Positions 1 to 12,100 of a stretch of 42,793 bases of DNA are shown here, piece by piece. How positions within the stretch are numbered: the first letter of the stretch is position 1; every line of letters begins with the position of its first letter. Made by a program: the position numbers and the translations under genes. The notes beneath the pieces are model-generated. The model worked only from the letters and a program-made list of their open reading frames with translations, searched no databases and was not told where the DNA came from. Source of the stretch: Podila epigama (Eukaryota > Mortierellomycota > Mortierellomycetes > Mortierellales > Mortierellaceae); the NCBI GenBank assembly GCA_015679605.1, contig JAAAVE010000039.1:1-42793 (forward strand), written 5' to 3'.

Positions 1-1221
1 GCACTTTCATGATCCTCCTCACGATCTTCAACAGGACCATTTTGCAGACTTTCAAATCACGTCACACTCAGTTCCTGCTCTTTTACTACATGTCCCTCGC
101 GTCTCAATTTTCGGATTATTTCCTGGGATGTCTCTGTCGGCAGATCATGGATAAGTCGCAATCACAGATCATGCGTATCGCAGCAGCAGCTTACTTGTCA
201 TCGTATGTCGCCCGCGCAAAGTATCTGGATGTGCGACAGGTCGGCATGGTAGTTGATATGCTTGGTAATTTCGCTCTCCAGTTTGTGCAACAAATCGATA
301 CTGGATCGCATGTCGTGCCGGATGCCGAACGCTACGCCGTCTTTTATGCCACTGTCCAAGCATTGCTGTACATCTTTTGCTTCCGCTGGAAGATCCTCGT
401 GGTTGGAGGCGTAACCCAAGCGGCTCCCAAGGATGACTTTGATAGTGCAGGCATGATTGTCGGCACCATGGACAGTCCCTCAACAGGTTCGACAGCAGCA
501 GCAGCCACAGCGCGTCAATGGCATTCTGGACTTGCTCCCTTGCAACGTATTGTCACTAGTCGTCTGAATCCCTTGAAGGTAAATATCAATCACACCCTTT
601 TGAAGTACATCACATTTTGGCATAGTTACATGGATATTAACCTTTTCTTGCTTTTTTTCTATCACTCTTTCTTAGATGTGCTCGGAGAATGTCGTCAAGC
701 AGTTTGCACGAATCTCAAACAACTTGAACTTTATGTACATTTATCCGATTTTGGAGCAAAACAAAAAGATCTTCGTCCCACGCACTCAAAACTACAACGC
801 CAATAGCGGCAACAGTAGCTCCAATGGCAACGCGTATAGTGTCGGACAGAACGGAGGTGGTAACGGAAACGGAGCCAATGGTGGTGTATTGCCTCACGAG
901 CTCGAGACATTCTTCCCGTTCGACCCTTACCGCCTTCGTCAGAGTGCTCGCTTTATGAACGGCCTTTATCAGGACTGGGAGAATGATGATGACGATGATG
1001 ATGAGGACGAGGAGGACGAGGAGGAAGGAGATTACGAAGAAGAAGAGGACGAGGATGAATTGCAGTATATTGGCCGACACAGCGGTCCCGAAGAAGAAGA
1101 TGATGAAGATGCCGAGGAGGACTTGGAGATGAGCAAGTCGATTATGGCCATGAGTATCAGTCCCAGCCCTGCTCACTTTCTCGTACAAGGCATGACCAAC
1201 ACCACAAGCACTCGTCCATGA
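1..1221 (+). CDS. RRN3: RNA polymerase I-specific initiation factor RRN3 (C-terminal part)
   Basis: The gene is cut by the left edge. Two exons are visible, 1-578 and 676-1221, joined by a GT-AG intron (579-675); codons start at position 3. The protein has the hallmark RRN3 segments: a stretch reading FKSRHTQFLLFYYMSL, then AAYLSSYVARAKYL, and RIVTSRLNPLK joined across the intron to MCSENVVKQFARI. A long Asp/Glu block follows (about 985-1125) and then a Ser-rich tail. RRN3 (TIF-IA) binds RNA polymerase I and recruits it to the rDNA promoter through core-factor contacts; its activity is controlled by phosphorylation in known systems. The acidic block is a known kind of feature in this family. 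The gene runs tail to tail into the sorting nexin, 213 bp apart. The family call is firm; the N-terminal half is outside the window. Confidence 0.93.
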
Positions 1222-1434
1222 AAAAGACATTGAACCGAATTGAATCGGTCACAAATGGAATCAATAAATGAATATCACAAAAGTATATCACAAATTCTGT
1301 ATGGCTCTTGACAACAAAAACAAAGCAACAGTGAATCAGTTTTGCACAACGTGTTTGGCATCAATGCTTTGTGCATGGTCTATATTCCATGGGAAGGGTA
1401 TCGTTATATGTAATCCATCTATTCAGTTTCTTAT

Positions 1435-4400
1435 CTACCGTGTCAAGACAAGTCGAACGGCCATCTCCATGATACTTTGGGCCAGACCAAGGTTCAGCTC
1501 CTTGATCTGGAGCATTTCAAAGACGTCGACCAGACCGCGGAGGACGGCTTCACGACCAAGGACAGTGACCAAGGATCCCGGTAACATCTTCTTGACCAGT
1601 TCCCTCGCCTGATCCCGCGTCGCCTCCTTTTCTCGCTCTGTCCTCTTTGACACGGTAACTGGCGCTGTGGGCCACTGCCCACCAGGCCACAGGATATCAT
1701 CCTTCATCCATTTCACCAGTTCAGTAGCCTTGTCTTGGCACGTGTTCAATGCCACCCAATCCGAGAACGACTGGTTGATCGCTGTCCGATACGATTTACG
1801 GACCAGCTCTCGCAACATGCCAAATGTCATCCGTCGAATCGACTGACCCTTGGAGAAATCCATCATGTCCTCGAGGATTGTAAACGATGTCTCGATCAAG
1901 AGATCCAGCTCGTCATTCGATAAGAGGGGTACCTTGCGTGCAGCAGCAGTGGCAGCCGCAGTGGCAGCCGCAGTCGCAGCGTTAGTGGGCTTTTGTAAAG
2001 ATGGCTCCTCTGATTGCGATAGTGGCGACGCAGGTCTTGATCTTGATCTTGACCGTGATTTTGATCTCGTTCCCACTTGTTCCTTTTCTCTTGAATCCAT
2101 CCTAGCGTCTCTTGTCGTTGTATCAATGGATGACAGCAGAGTGGGTTCTGGACTGGTGTGGCTATCATGATGCACCGTTGATGGAGACACAGTAGGAGCC
2201 TCGGACAATGTGGTTGGCGTTGACTCTGATGAATGACGGTCCAAGACTTTTGGTGTCGTGTTAACGCTCTGTCCAACTCTTGTCCTCATACTGTCTGAAG
2301 AGGACGATGCCCTTGAATGCACAAAATCGCCACTAGTAAACGTCTTTTCGCCATCGATGTGTTGTACAGGCGTGGAAGGATACGAAGGTGGTTGTTGGTG
2401 TCCTTGCCCTGTTCCTCGCGATTGCTGTTGATGTTGCTCAGAGATGCTTGTGGTACTCCGCAGACTCTCGGATGACCCCCTTGATGAGCCCTTGTTCTCA
2501 AGAGAGTGGTTGCTTAACCCTCGTCCGTGACCTGCCGTTGTTGCGCTACTGTTGTTATTGCCTTGCATGCTCCCTCCAAGAGACTTGAAAAACCTTCCAG
2601 CTGAAAGTGAAACCTCACTTGCTTGTCGAAGCGCGTTCTTTGCGCCTTGGCTTGCTATTCCGAGCGCCTTGTTCTGTTCAAACGCATTATTCTTGCCTCC
2701 ATTGGTACCAGCGCCATTTCCACCTCCAAATACTCCCGAGTTCATTCTGCTAAAAAACCCTTCATTCTCTCCATGACTACCATCGATTTCTGGTACTGAC
2801 CCATCTGGATTCAGATTATACTCTTTACTCAGGAACCACCCAAATTGAGAAGACTTATTCACCTCTGGAATCCCCAACATGGCCTGCAGAAACGACTCCA
2901 GTCCTTTACACACCTTGTCACTGGGTTGAAGTCTCCACCGAGGGAAAACCGTCCGTTGAACGACTGGGAAATAGTACACAAGGACCTGTTGCAATTGTTC
3001 CATCTGTTGAAAGGTGCGTGTCACCATCCATCCTTGGCCATTCTCTGTTTGAATCTCGATCATGTAGCTCAGGTCAGAGTTGGACATGAGTGTCTTTGGT
3101 CGTACATGAATCATATCTGAAACGTGGATCGAGTGCACCGTTGGAGGAGAGGGCCGCGATTGAGGGACCGCCGTCTTTTCAAGATCCAGCAGCTCCAATT
3201 GTGGTGATGTTGGTGTCAACGTATTGTTTGCTGAGGTCTCGGACGGCGATGCTGGTGATGCATCCGCACCATACAGCGTTGGAGGTGGAGACTGAGACTC
3301 AGAATGAGAGGCAGATGTATCCGGAATAGGAATTGGAACTGGAGTTGGAGTTGGAGTTGAAGCTACAATTGGCTCTGATGGTGTCGTGATACCCTCCATG
3401 CTTGACTTTTGAATGGCGGAAGCTTGCTTGATCTCGAACGGAACCCAGTATTGAGACTCCAGTACACTCTGCGCCCAATCTTGTGCTTCCCTGAAACAAG
3501 TCGATGGATTACGTTGAATGGACCTCTTCAGATTCTTTAACAACGCTCCTCCTTTTGCATCCCGGATACCAGTGACATTTCTGTCAACATCAGGTCCACA
3601 ATAGCTCTCGAAAATGTTATCCGCTTCTCGCTGGAGGTCTTCCTGACTGGAGAGGGTGCCTTGTTCAATTTGTCGATGGAAAATATCAATCATGAGCCAG
3701 AACTGAGCCAGGTCCATCGCATCCCACACCCGAAGGTAATCCATAAACTCTTGATAGGTTTTGACATGCTCATTCCTATTTGAAAGAACCTGATTCACCC
3801 CAATCTTTTGTACTTGATTTGTTGACGCTGCTTTGCTACTATTGCTGTCACTCATGTCGCGTTGTAAGGTCTGTGAAGATGGTGTTACGGAATGATCGTT
3901 GTTGGTGACGGCGCCTCGGATGGAACCTGTAGAGGTGCGATGCTCGAGACGATTCTCGAGTGACGCAGTGGAACCAGTGCTCTCCAGACTTGACTTGTCC
4001 ATGAGATGAGCCGCGTTCATCAGGATAGAGTCTGCCAGGCTCGCGATCGGTGCCTCCGCACCATGCTTCGGTATTATAGGAGTGTGATTATTTGTCTCTG
4101 TTACTGAATCCAGTTGTGTCTCAAGACTACCCTCTCCATCTAAACGGGTCGCGGACGGTGCACTGGTAGCCGCGGCTGTAAAGTAGTCAATGATACTCAA
4201 GTTGATAAAGTCTGGGTCACAGACATGCTCCAGAGTCGATTCCAGAACGTGAGTCGACATGATCTCTTGCATCACCGCGAAGAGAGCGAACGATTGCTGA
4301 TCGCTCTTGGACAGGAGCGATTGGCAAATAGCGCGTGCTGTGCTCCTGAACTGTTTCTGCCGTTCCTCCTTGTGATAGCATCGACCCAGGACAGAGTCTG

Positions 4401-5959
4401 CATTCGCATGACTCGAGACATATTCTTCTATTGGAAGTCGACTGGCACGTAATTCACGGTAGGCTCGCTAGCAAAAAGGGAAGAAATAGAACGAGTCATT
4501 CGTCAGTATTCCATTCTATCTTTTTGTGTGATCCAAGATAGGAAAAAAATGAAATATCTGCGTTTTTTTTGTTTTACCAAGTGTACGATAAAGCTGTTCT
4601 GCATACCAAAGACTGCCAGGAGGGCTGTCTCAGGAAGGCGCATACCGCCTAAACGTTGCGCAAGATTCATCGACATGGCTACGAGTGACCGCCGAAGGGG
4701 GACATTGTGATGTCCCTCTGAGACAAGGCCTACGGGCACATTGACAAAGTCTCTGAGTGCATACTGGATCATGTCCTCGACCATGGGGTCAATGTCAGGC
4801 GATATCCTGACATGATCAAGCATTTCATCCTTTGGCTCTTCCAAGTGAATTCCAAACGTCTTGACCTCCTTTTGCACGACAAGGAGCATTCAATGTGGTT
4901 GTACAATAATTTTTTAAAAAAAAAATGATAAAATCCAAATGTGGTTTCCAAGGTTAGAAAGAGATTGTCTTCGCATTCTTCTCGCACCAGCAGTTCCCAT
5001 TCCACATATTCGAGTCTTCCTTCCGGGTTACAACACTTTTAGTTCGTTACCTCATGAGTGCCCTCTTTGAACTTGTTGGTTGTCTCTGACAATAGTCCTT
5101 CGATATAGCCATGTCCTGCATGAGTCCCAAACTTGGCCATGGTGGATGCTCGCTTGACACGCGTATGTTCAGGGACAGAGAGAAGAAAGAACGCGACCCC
5201 AAACCCTCCAAATCCCATACCCAGGAGACCAACAAGGACAATGGCAATGCTCACCCGAGGCAACAAAAATCGCACAACCAAAAGGCCAACGACTGCCATC
5301 AGAGCTACCAAATCACGCTGGCTTCGGTTGCGTATTTGTTTATAAAGAGCCTGAATGTCAAATGTTTGCATCGTGGGAGAAGTGAAAGTCAAACAGGACT
5401 TTGTTGTGTCGCTGCTGCCATCAGCTGACATGAGAGATTTCTCGGCCAGGTCATGGTGTGTTGTCGCAATGGTCATTTCTGACACTTGATGGGTCTTGCT
5501 GATTGTTGTTGGTTGCATCTCTACTTTTGGTTCTTCTTTTGTTTCCAATTCCTTTGCTTTTGAACTGGTTGCTGGTGGTGAAACTGCTTCTTCTCCTGAT
5601 GACTCTATTATTGCCTCTACTGATGACTTTACTGATGATTCTACTGATGACTCTACTGATGATTCTACTGATGATTCTACTGATGATTCTACTAATGTTT
5701 CTACTGATGATTCCACTGATGATTCTGTTGTTGTGTTTATTCCTTTGGCAGTGGTTGCTGTGGCTGGTAATGAAAGAGATGAAGTTGAAGCTGTTGACGC
5801 GGTCGAAATGGGATCGTGCAGAGCAATGACCTTCACGGGGGTCTTTGGTGACTCTAGGCTAGTGAATGCGGAGGTAACAAAAGCAACGCTTGCAGTAGCG
5901 GGGGTGTCCCTCTGCTCTGCTAGAAGACCTCCTTGAAGGCGGTCTTCGTCTTTGGACAT
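1435..5959 (-). CDS. MDM1: MDM1/SNX13-type sorting nexin (TM-PXA-RGS-PX-nexin C)
   Basis: Exons 5959-5051, 4868-4578 and 4467-1435, all phase 0, give about 1,410 residues. In order: a disordered N-terminus with an ESSV repeat; a hydrophobic membrane hairpin (about 213-257); a PXA domain (about 300-480, with YALRDFVNVP and HNVPLRRSLVAM); an RGS domain (about 632-770, YQEFMDYLRVWDAMDLAQFW); a PX domain (about 841-947, FPRWRLQPSDK); Ser/Gln-rich linkers; and a C-terminal nexin domain (about 1250-1410). This order is that of yeast Mdm1 and animal SNX13/14/19/25, ER-anchored tethers at ER-vacuole, lysosome or lipid-droplet contacts. The start MSKDED at 5959 is chosen because the reading upstream of it (to 6181) is translated (GA)n microsatellite. 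Intron 1 (5050-4869) has a CTAAC branch site with no AG until its acceptor. Length and order fit the family well. Confidence 0.92.
5615..5728 (-). repeat. 12-bp coding minisatellite (ESSV repeat) in MDM1
   Basis: About nine imperfect copies of a 12-bp unit (plus strand TACTGATGATTC). They encode ESSV units in the disordered N-terminus of the MDM1-like protein, just upstream of its membrane hairpin. The repeat length equals four codons, so copy-number changes keep the frame. The opposite strand is also open (STDD repeats) but has no other support. Confidence 0.9.
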
Positions 5960-6073
5960 TGGTGCGTGAGTAGCAAGGGGGTCGTTGGTGAGCGGTGCTG
6001 GTAGTAAAGGTGGTGAAGGTGGGGTAGGCGCGCGCAGGAAAGAAGGTGACACTCTGCACCAGGAGACAATAGC

Positions 6074-6074
<1 letters not shown>

Positions 6075-6118
<44 letters not shown>

Positions 6119-6148
6119 GAAAGAGAAGAAAGAGAAGAAAGAGAATGT
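6075..6148. repeat. (GA)n / GAGAAGAAA microsatellite
   Basis: An uninterrupted AG dinucleotide run followed by AAAGAGAAG units lies about 115 bp upstream of the chosen MDM1 start. On the coding (minus) strand it is a polypyrimidine CT tract, as is common in fungal promoters and 5' leaders. Confidence 0.95.
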
Positions 6149-6441
6149 GAAAATGAATGAATGAAGAGAGAGGGCGTGCAATTATTATCACCTGTCCAAT
6201 CAGGTTTCGAGCAATGATGGGTGATGGTTGCACACATGGAAACAAAAAAAAAAGGCTTTTTTTTTGCACCAACTCTCCTTCCCCACAATAATCTAATTTT
6301 TTCTAAATGATTTATTTGTTGCATTAATAGTTGCTTTTCTTTAGCACGGTCAAGTTTCATGTCCCTGGTGCCCCCTGGATCTCGTCAGGGTACTTGGTAC
6401 TTCCTTGTACAAGGAAGGTCACACAATAGTGCAAATACAAA

Positions 6442-8599
6442 TTATGCCTTTTTGCTTTTCTTTGCCTTCTTCATCTTGTCTTGGTCACCAGCTGTGGATG
6501 GAGCAGACAAGGAGGTTGGCATGGCGCCCTTGCGGCCTGCCGCTGAGGCTACCGTGAAAACTGGCGGGAACAGGATTGATCTCAAGTTCTTCCTTACGCC
6601 TTCATCGTACAAGTTGTCAATCTCACTCATCTTTGTAATCACCCGCTCAACGGTCCTATACTCCAATACTTCATCATCCTGTTCAGATGACCGCATCCGT
6701 GACTGAGCTTGTTGCTGTTGCTGTTGCGGCGATCTGGGCTGAGGTGGGATGTACCTGAGGTGACTAGGGTGCCTCCTGTCGCGCTGCTCATATCTCTTGG
6801 GTCCAATCGCTACACCCTCTAGGTTGACATCCTGGACCTCGACGAGTTCGCGGCGATAAATCATCTCGCCGATATCTTCCCACTTGAAGGACTCGTTGGT
6901 GGTGACTCCAGTGGCAATCAAGTAGAGGTTGTACATGAAAAAGATAAAAATAACCAATCCTGCCAACGTCGCAAACACGCCTAATGCGCCCAACCCTTTG
7001 TCCACTTGCATCTGGTACTATTAACATTTGAGAAGAAAAAAAAATAAGTGGGTGAGGTAACATTGGTGTGGGGCGCCATATTCCCCAGAATAAAAAACAC
7101 GTTCTCTAAAAAAATATCGCTTCATAATGATCACTTACGATAAAAATATGGTACGTTCGAAACACGCCAAGTTTCTCCCAACGATTGCTCGCGACTAGAT
7201 ACTTGTACATGGGCGAGTGATACATGCGCGAGATAAAGATATGGTACACCAAATACGTCCCATACCAGCAAATCTGTACTGCGCTGTAAAGAAAGAGAAT
7301 AAAGTATCGATGATTGTTGTGTCCCACGCACTGGTTAATCCAACCGCCTAAAAAATCGCAGCAATTAGTGTACAAAAAAAAAACACATAAGCATTAATAT
7401 TTTTTTTGAAAAATGAGCCACGAATCTTCACATGTGTGTCTTGAGCAGCTTCTTTTGGTTCTTACAGTGGTGATCAGAGCGTGCAACACACATGTTGCAC
7501 ATGGAGCAATGTTTTGAACGGGCTGGCCTGGATAAAAGCAGAACATATGATAGAGAGTGTTCAGTACGAGGAAAAACGGACGTGTTTCTTTTGATGCAAT
7601 GAATCAATCGATCATTCACAACATGAAAACATCCGAGCATGTTCATTAATACTTTGGGATCTTGCATGTGCCACATGTCTTGGGGTCGAATAACAGGTAG
7701 TCGAAAGGATAGGCATTAAGCGCAGATCTGACATTCTGTGCAGTGATAGCTCCTGGACCCACGGCCGATGCAATAAAGAAACAGGCGTACGTGAATACAA
7801 TCATGATCGGGATAATAACTCTACAAAACATTTAACACATATCATGATCACGTCAACTCTTGGCATATCGATAGCCTAACCAATTCTCATCAAAGTTCTC
7901 CCTTAGTACAAACAAACAAGAAGATACGTACGTCTGATGGATAGGCGAGAGACTGGTAGCAGGCAAGAGGTCATAACCACAGTTCAGAAAGGTACCAATG
8001 CTTCCTGTGATGAAGAAAAGGTATAGAATCTGTAGTGAAGGATTCCGTTTCTCAGAAAGGTACAACCAGCATACATTGCACTTGGAGAGTGAGCTTTCAC
8101 CAAACACTTTGCTCATTCCTTTCCTATAAGGTGGGGGTTTTCAAGAAGTAGCGAGATTCTGTCCTTCAGTCTCCATCTTTCTCTTTTTGTTTTTGTGATA
8201 GCATTTTTTTTTCTTCCACTGTCGATTGAATATGCGATTCCTCACCCGAGATATGTCCACATGGTATCTGTAATGAACACATGAAATTTGCCAACGATCC
8301 CGAACCTGGTATGAACAAAAAAAAAAGTGCAAGAAGGTGTAAGCCCTGGATGACCAGTATCCTTGTCAAATATCCCACATGAACGAATGACTGGCAATAT
8401 TTGTTACCTGAACCGAGGGCTAGGTCCAAAGAGCAACACGAAGACCAGGAACAGGATGAAACTGATGTAGAGGCCAAGAATCGTGAGTAGACCCTAACAA
8501 TGTTAAATGACAAAGAATAAAAACCCAGTCAGGACGAATGCATTGGCACATGTGTTAAAACATCTCCATTGTAGATGAGTGTTGAGGTGAACATGCCAT
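6442..8599 (-). CDS. SWF1: DHHC palmitoyltransferase, SWF1 type
   Basis: Eight exons: 8599-8597 (start codon only), 8493-8408, 8305-8246, 8123-7932, 7820-7653, 7527-7466, 7347-7139 and 7017-6442; about 451 residues. The cysteine-rich domain CGTCKIPKPARSKHCSMC runs into the active-site DHHC (near residues 187-190) and then GWINQCVGHNNHRYF. There are TM helices before and after it and the family TTxE motif (TTNE, about 299-302). The tail is Gln-rich. The enzyme attaches palmitate to cysteines next to TM segments; yeast Swf1 acts in the ER on SNAREs. All internal junctions are GT-AG and frame-consistent. The first exon is inferred: the second exon is preceded in frame by a stop, and the only well-placed ATG (CCACCATGG) needs a GC-AG intron (8596-8494). 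The core is sure; the start is less so. Confidence 0.9.
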
Positions 8600-9197
8600 G
8601 GTGGAAAAAAAAAGTTGGAGAGTCAGTCTCCTCCGCAACAAAAAAACGTTCCTTTTTGTGGAGAAAGTTGCTCACTCATATCTCAGACATATAAAGAGTC
8701 ACGTGTCATACAGTTCAGTTCTGTTTTTGCCAGATTTTTAGCATTGAATGCTCGAGAAAAAGTCGTTTTACTTTTGATTTTACGTGAAGGGACATTAAAT
8801 ACTTGACGCGGTAAAGGAATGGAAGGAATATACAAGGAGAGGGTGTATCGGATATGATAAGATGCGTGGCAATGAAAGGTGTGGGTGTATGAAGAGGCTC
8901 TACCCAGGAGGAAGCACCTTTTTTTTTTTTTTTTTTTTTGTCTTGGTGCCCATTTTATCTTTTTCGTTGTTCTTTTTGGCTTGTTGCGTCTCTTCGTCTG
9001 CGATATTGTAGGCGGATGTAAAGTGTAAAGGTGAATGACGAATGCGGGCGTGCGTGCGGTATGAATTCCTTTTTTCTGTTCTATTGGTATACTTGGCTCC
9101 ACATTTTTTTTCTTCTTCATTTTGTTGTTTTTTTTCAATCCTTGTGGTCTTCCTTGGAAACCAGGTGAGGGGACGATTGTCGTCATTATTGTTGTTG
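8600..9197. other. intergenic: SWF1 upstream / RhoGAP 3' flank
   Basis: No gene seen. The stretch holds the 3' flank of the RhoGAP gene and the promoter of the SWF1-type gene, both on the minus strand. A long homopolymer T run lies at about 8920-8939. ORFs here are lysine-rich readings of the A-rich minus strand and look spurious. Confidence 0.7.
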
Positions 9198-12100
9198 CTA
9201 ATCCTGCTGACGCTCTTTCTCAGCTTTGGCATACTTGGCCATCTCCTCTTCGAGCTTGTCAATCTTGACCCATCCTACTGCACCATCCTGCACCGGCTCC
9301 AGCATAACCCATCCACTTTCCTGACCAGTCATGTGCTCCACAGTCATCCATGGGAACACCTCATCCAATGACTCTTCCGTCTTGGTCAACACATCCTTTC
9401 TCGTCACTCCAACAGGTAACAGTCTCTTCTTACTCGAGTCCATCTTGCTGCTATTGTTATTATTAGTGTAGTAGTTGGTGGCAGCATTGGGACTGAGCGT
9501 GACCGACACACGATGACTCTTTTTCGACGACCTGAACTTTGACCCAAACAATCGACTCTTCTGTGTAGGTTTGGCAGCAGGAGCAGGAGCAAGGCTCTGG
9601 CCTTTAACGGGTTTGGTTGGCGAGAAGGATGACGAAGCAGCACCACCAGCTCCAGCAGCGATATTCCCAGAACTCATTCCCTTGGCCATTCCTTGCAACG
9701 GTGTTGCTGTTGTGCTCAAAGTTGTTGGATTGCTTGACAAGGTGGGCAAGGACTTGCCGGACACAGTCGCCTGAAGATTGGCGTTGGCGCTGTGGACGGC
9801 TGACAGGGTAGAGGCTTCCAATGGCTTGGCGTTGTTGGTGTCTTGCTCCTTTTGATGCGAGTGTGCGCCAGGGCTCGGTGCCGGGCTCGGGTACGGATTC
9901 TTTGGGGTACTGTCCAAGGTTTTGGTTGATGCCTTGGCTGCCTGCGCAGAGGAGGGCGCTGTACTCCAGTTCAAGTTCGGAGGAGGGCCCTGAAGCACTG
10001 GTTGTGCTGAGCCGATAGGAAAGGACCCAGTGCCGATAATAGTCGCTTGACCGATTCCACCGGTAGACCCAGCTTTCAGGGCTGCCAATGCTTTGGGGTC
10101 CTTGGCCAAGGCCATAAAGCTTTCTCGCGCAGCTTTCATGGCCGCCAATCGTTGCTCCGGACTTGGACCCGGGTCCTGGGCTTGACGGCGATGACCTATT
10201 GAGGACTGTCCAGGCTGAGTCTGGCTGGTGACGGTTGCTGTCGCGTCCGAGCCCTTCACAGGACTCGACGTGGAGTCCGTCACCGCAGGCGCAGGAGGAC
10301 CCATCCTGGACATCCGTTTCTGGGAGAGACCGGACAGATACTGCTCCGGTTCGTTGAAAAAGTCAGATTTGAATCCCATTTCTGAGAACGAATCCCACTG
10401 CAACTGGTAGTAGAGCTTACCATCCTTCAGGAGCGTAGCCGTCGAAAATCTATATTCTCGATAGCCTCCACGGGTCTTTTTGGGATCCGTAGGGCTGTTG
10501 GCGGTTGCTTGTGAGGACGACAAGGAGGATGGTTGCTCACTAGATGATGCTGTGGCTGACATAGTTTCTTTGGAGGCAGGGCTTGCGGCCGCGGTTGTGG
10601 CGGCGGGCGTGGTAATAGTCTTGGTGACACTATCTTCGTCTGTAGTGTAGGAACTGTCAGAGGACGTTCTTCTCTCCTTTCTCAGTCGAGAGGGACGCAA
10701 AACTGCAGGACGGGCATTACCATCAGACTTGGCAATGACCTGCTGGTGTGACAACGGTGAAAGACGAGGGACGGATGAAGTGGACCCTACGACAAAGTTC
10801 TTGCTACGACGGCGCTGTTCCCTATGAGCTATACTGCCAGAGCCAAACAAGGTACCAGACGAACGACGAGCACCTGTGAATCCTAGAGGCGGCGAAAATG
10901 CCTCCTGGTTCGAGGGACCTAATTCCCCAGAACCAGGAGTAGGAATCGGCAAACTATCCTGGGCCATCTTTCTCCAGCTCTCGACTGGACCTGTGCTAGA
11001 AAGAGCTATATTGGTACCATTGTATACCAATGAGGCAGGAGCCGAGGCTGGAGGAAGGTTCTCCTCAAACGCATGACCTGCCTTGGCTTCTTCATCCTTT
11101 GTGGTCGAGGTGGTAGAGGCACTTGAACCGAGATCACCTAAGAAGCTAAGCTCCAATCGTGGAGGTTGAATGGACACTGCTGGAGCAACGGCAACGGATC
11201 CAACGATCTGGTTGTTAATCCTGACAGGCCGCAGCTGGTCATCGCTCTGCTTCGAGCGCAACTTATGGGACAGGGCGCGAATAAAGCCTGCAGCCTTGGA
11301 CTTTGCCTCGGGTGCATTGGAAGAGGACGAAGAGATGCTACTACTGCTTTGTGCAACTTGTTGGCGGGACTGTGCAGCAAGCTGCTGTTGTTGAAGTAGA
11401 TGCTGCTGCTGTTGCTGTTGCAACTGTTGCAACTGTTGCAGCTGCTGTTGCTCCGCGCTTTTGCGCTTGGGACTAGAAGCAGACCGGTTGCCAGCCTTTC
11501 GTTGGCGGGGTGGGGACATTTTGGAGGAGGATGGAGAGACTTTGCCGCTCTTGTTGCTACCCGACGTGGGTGAGCGATTATGCTGGCGGTGTTTACTTGA
11601 GCTAGCCTGGTTGCTTGCATAGCCAGGGGGTGGGGACATTGGGCGATCCGAGAAGCTTTCTTGAAACTTTGATCGCATTTCAGCTTTTGGAGATACTGGC
11701 GTGATGGGCGTGAAGAGAACGTTGACTTCAATTTCCTTGGGGCGCGAGATCACCTCGAAGGTGCGACCTGAATTCTGAGATGCATCCGAAGCAAGAGGAA
11801 GTTGAGGGCGAGGTGATACTATCGAGGAAGAATTGGACGGTGGGTTTGAGACGGGGGTCAACTCTGACGAAGCTCCAGTTGGAAGACCACCGACACTAAT
11901 CTCCAACTTGCCACTGGGACCAGCTGTCTTGGACATGGAGCGTCCCAAGCCTTGCGAGGCACTCCGGGTTGGAATGGCAGGTCGCTCGAGATCTTGTGGC
12001 GAGGACTCAAGTGAGAAGGCGGATGTAGGTGAAAGTCCATCTTGAATGGACAACTCACGAATGAGGGCATCCTGGCGCAAGTCGTTTGATTTCATTTGCA

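Noticed and set aside
1850-2170. Ala-rich plus-strand ORF
   Set aside because: Antisense of the Ala/Thr-rich linker in the MDM1-like protein, whose minus frame is well supported.
4900-5015. Possible extra MDM1 exon reading RLEYVEWELLVREECED
   Set aside because: No junction keeps the phase on both sides, whereas direct joining of 5051 to 4868 is in frame with a good donor, branch site and acceptor.
5496-5936. Plus-strand ORF with STDD repeats
   Set aside because: Antisense shadow of the ESSV repeat in MDM1; the minus frame has domain support and the plus frame has none.
8683-9262. Lysine-rich minus-strand ORFs
   Set aside because: They run through homopolymer A tracts in the RhoGAP 3' flank and SWF1 upstream region.
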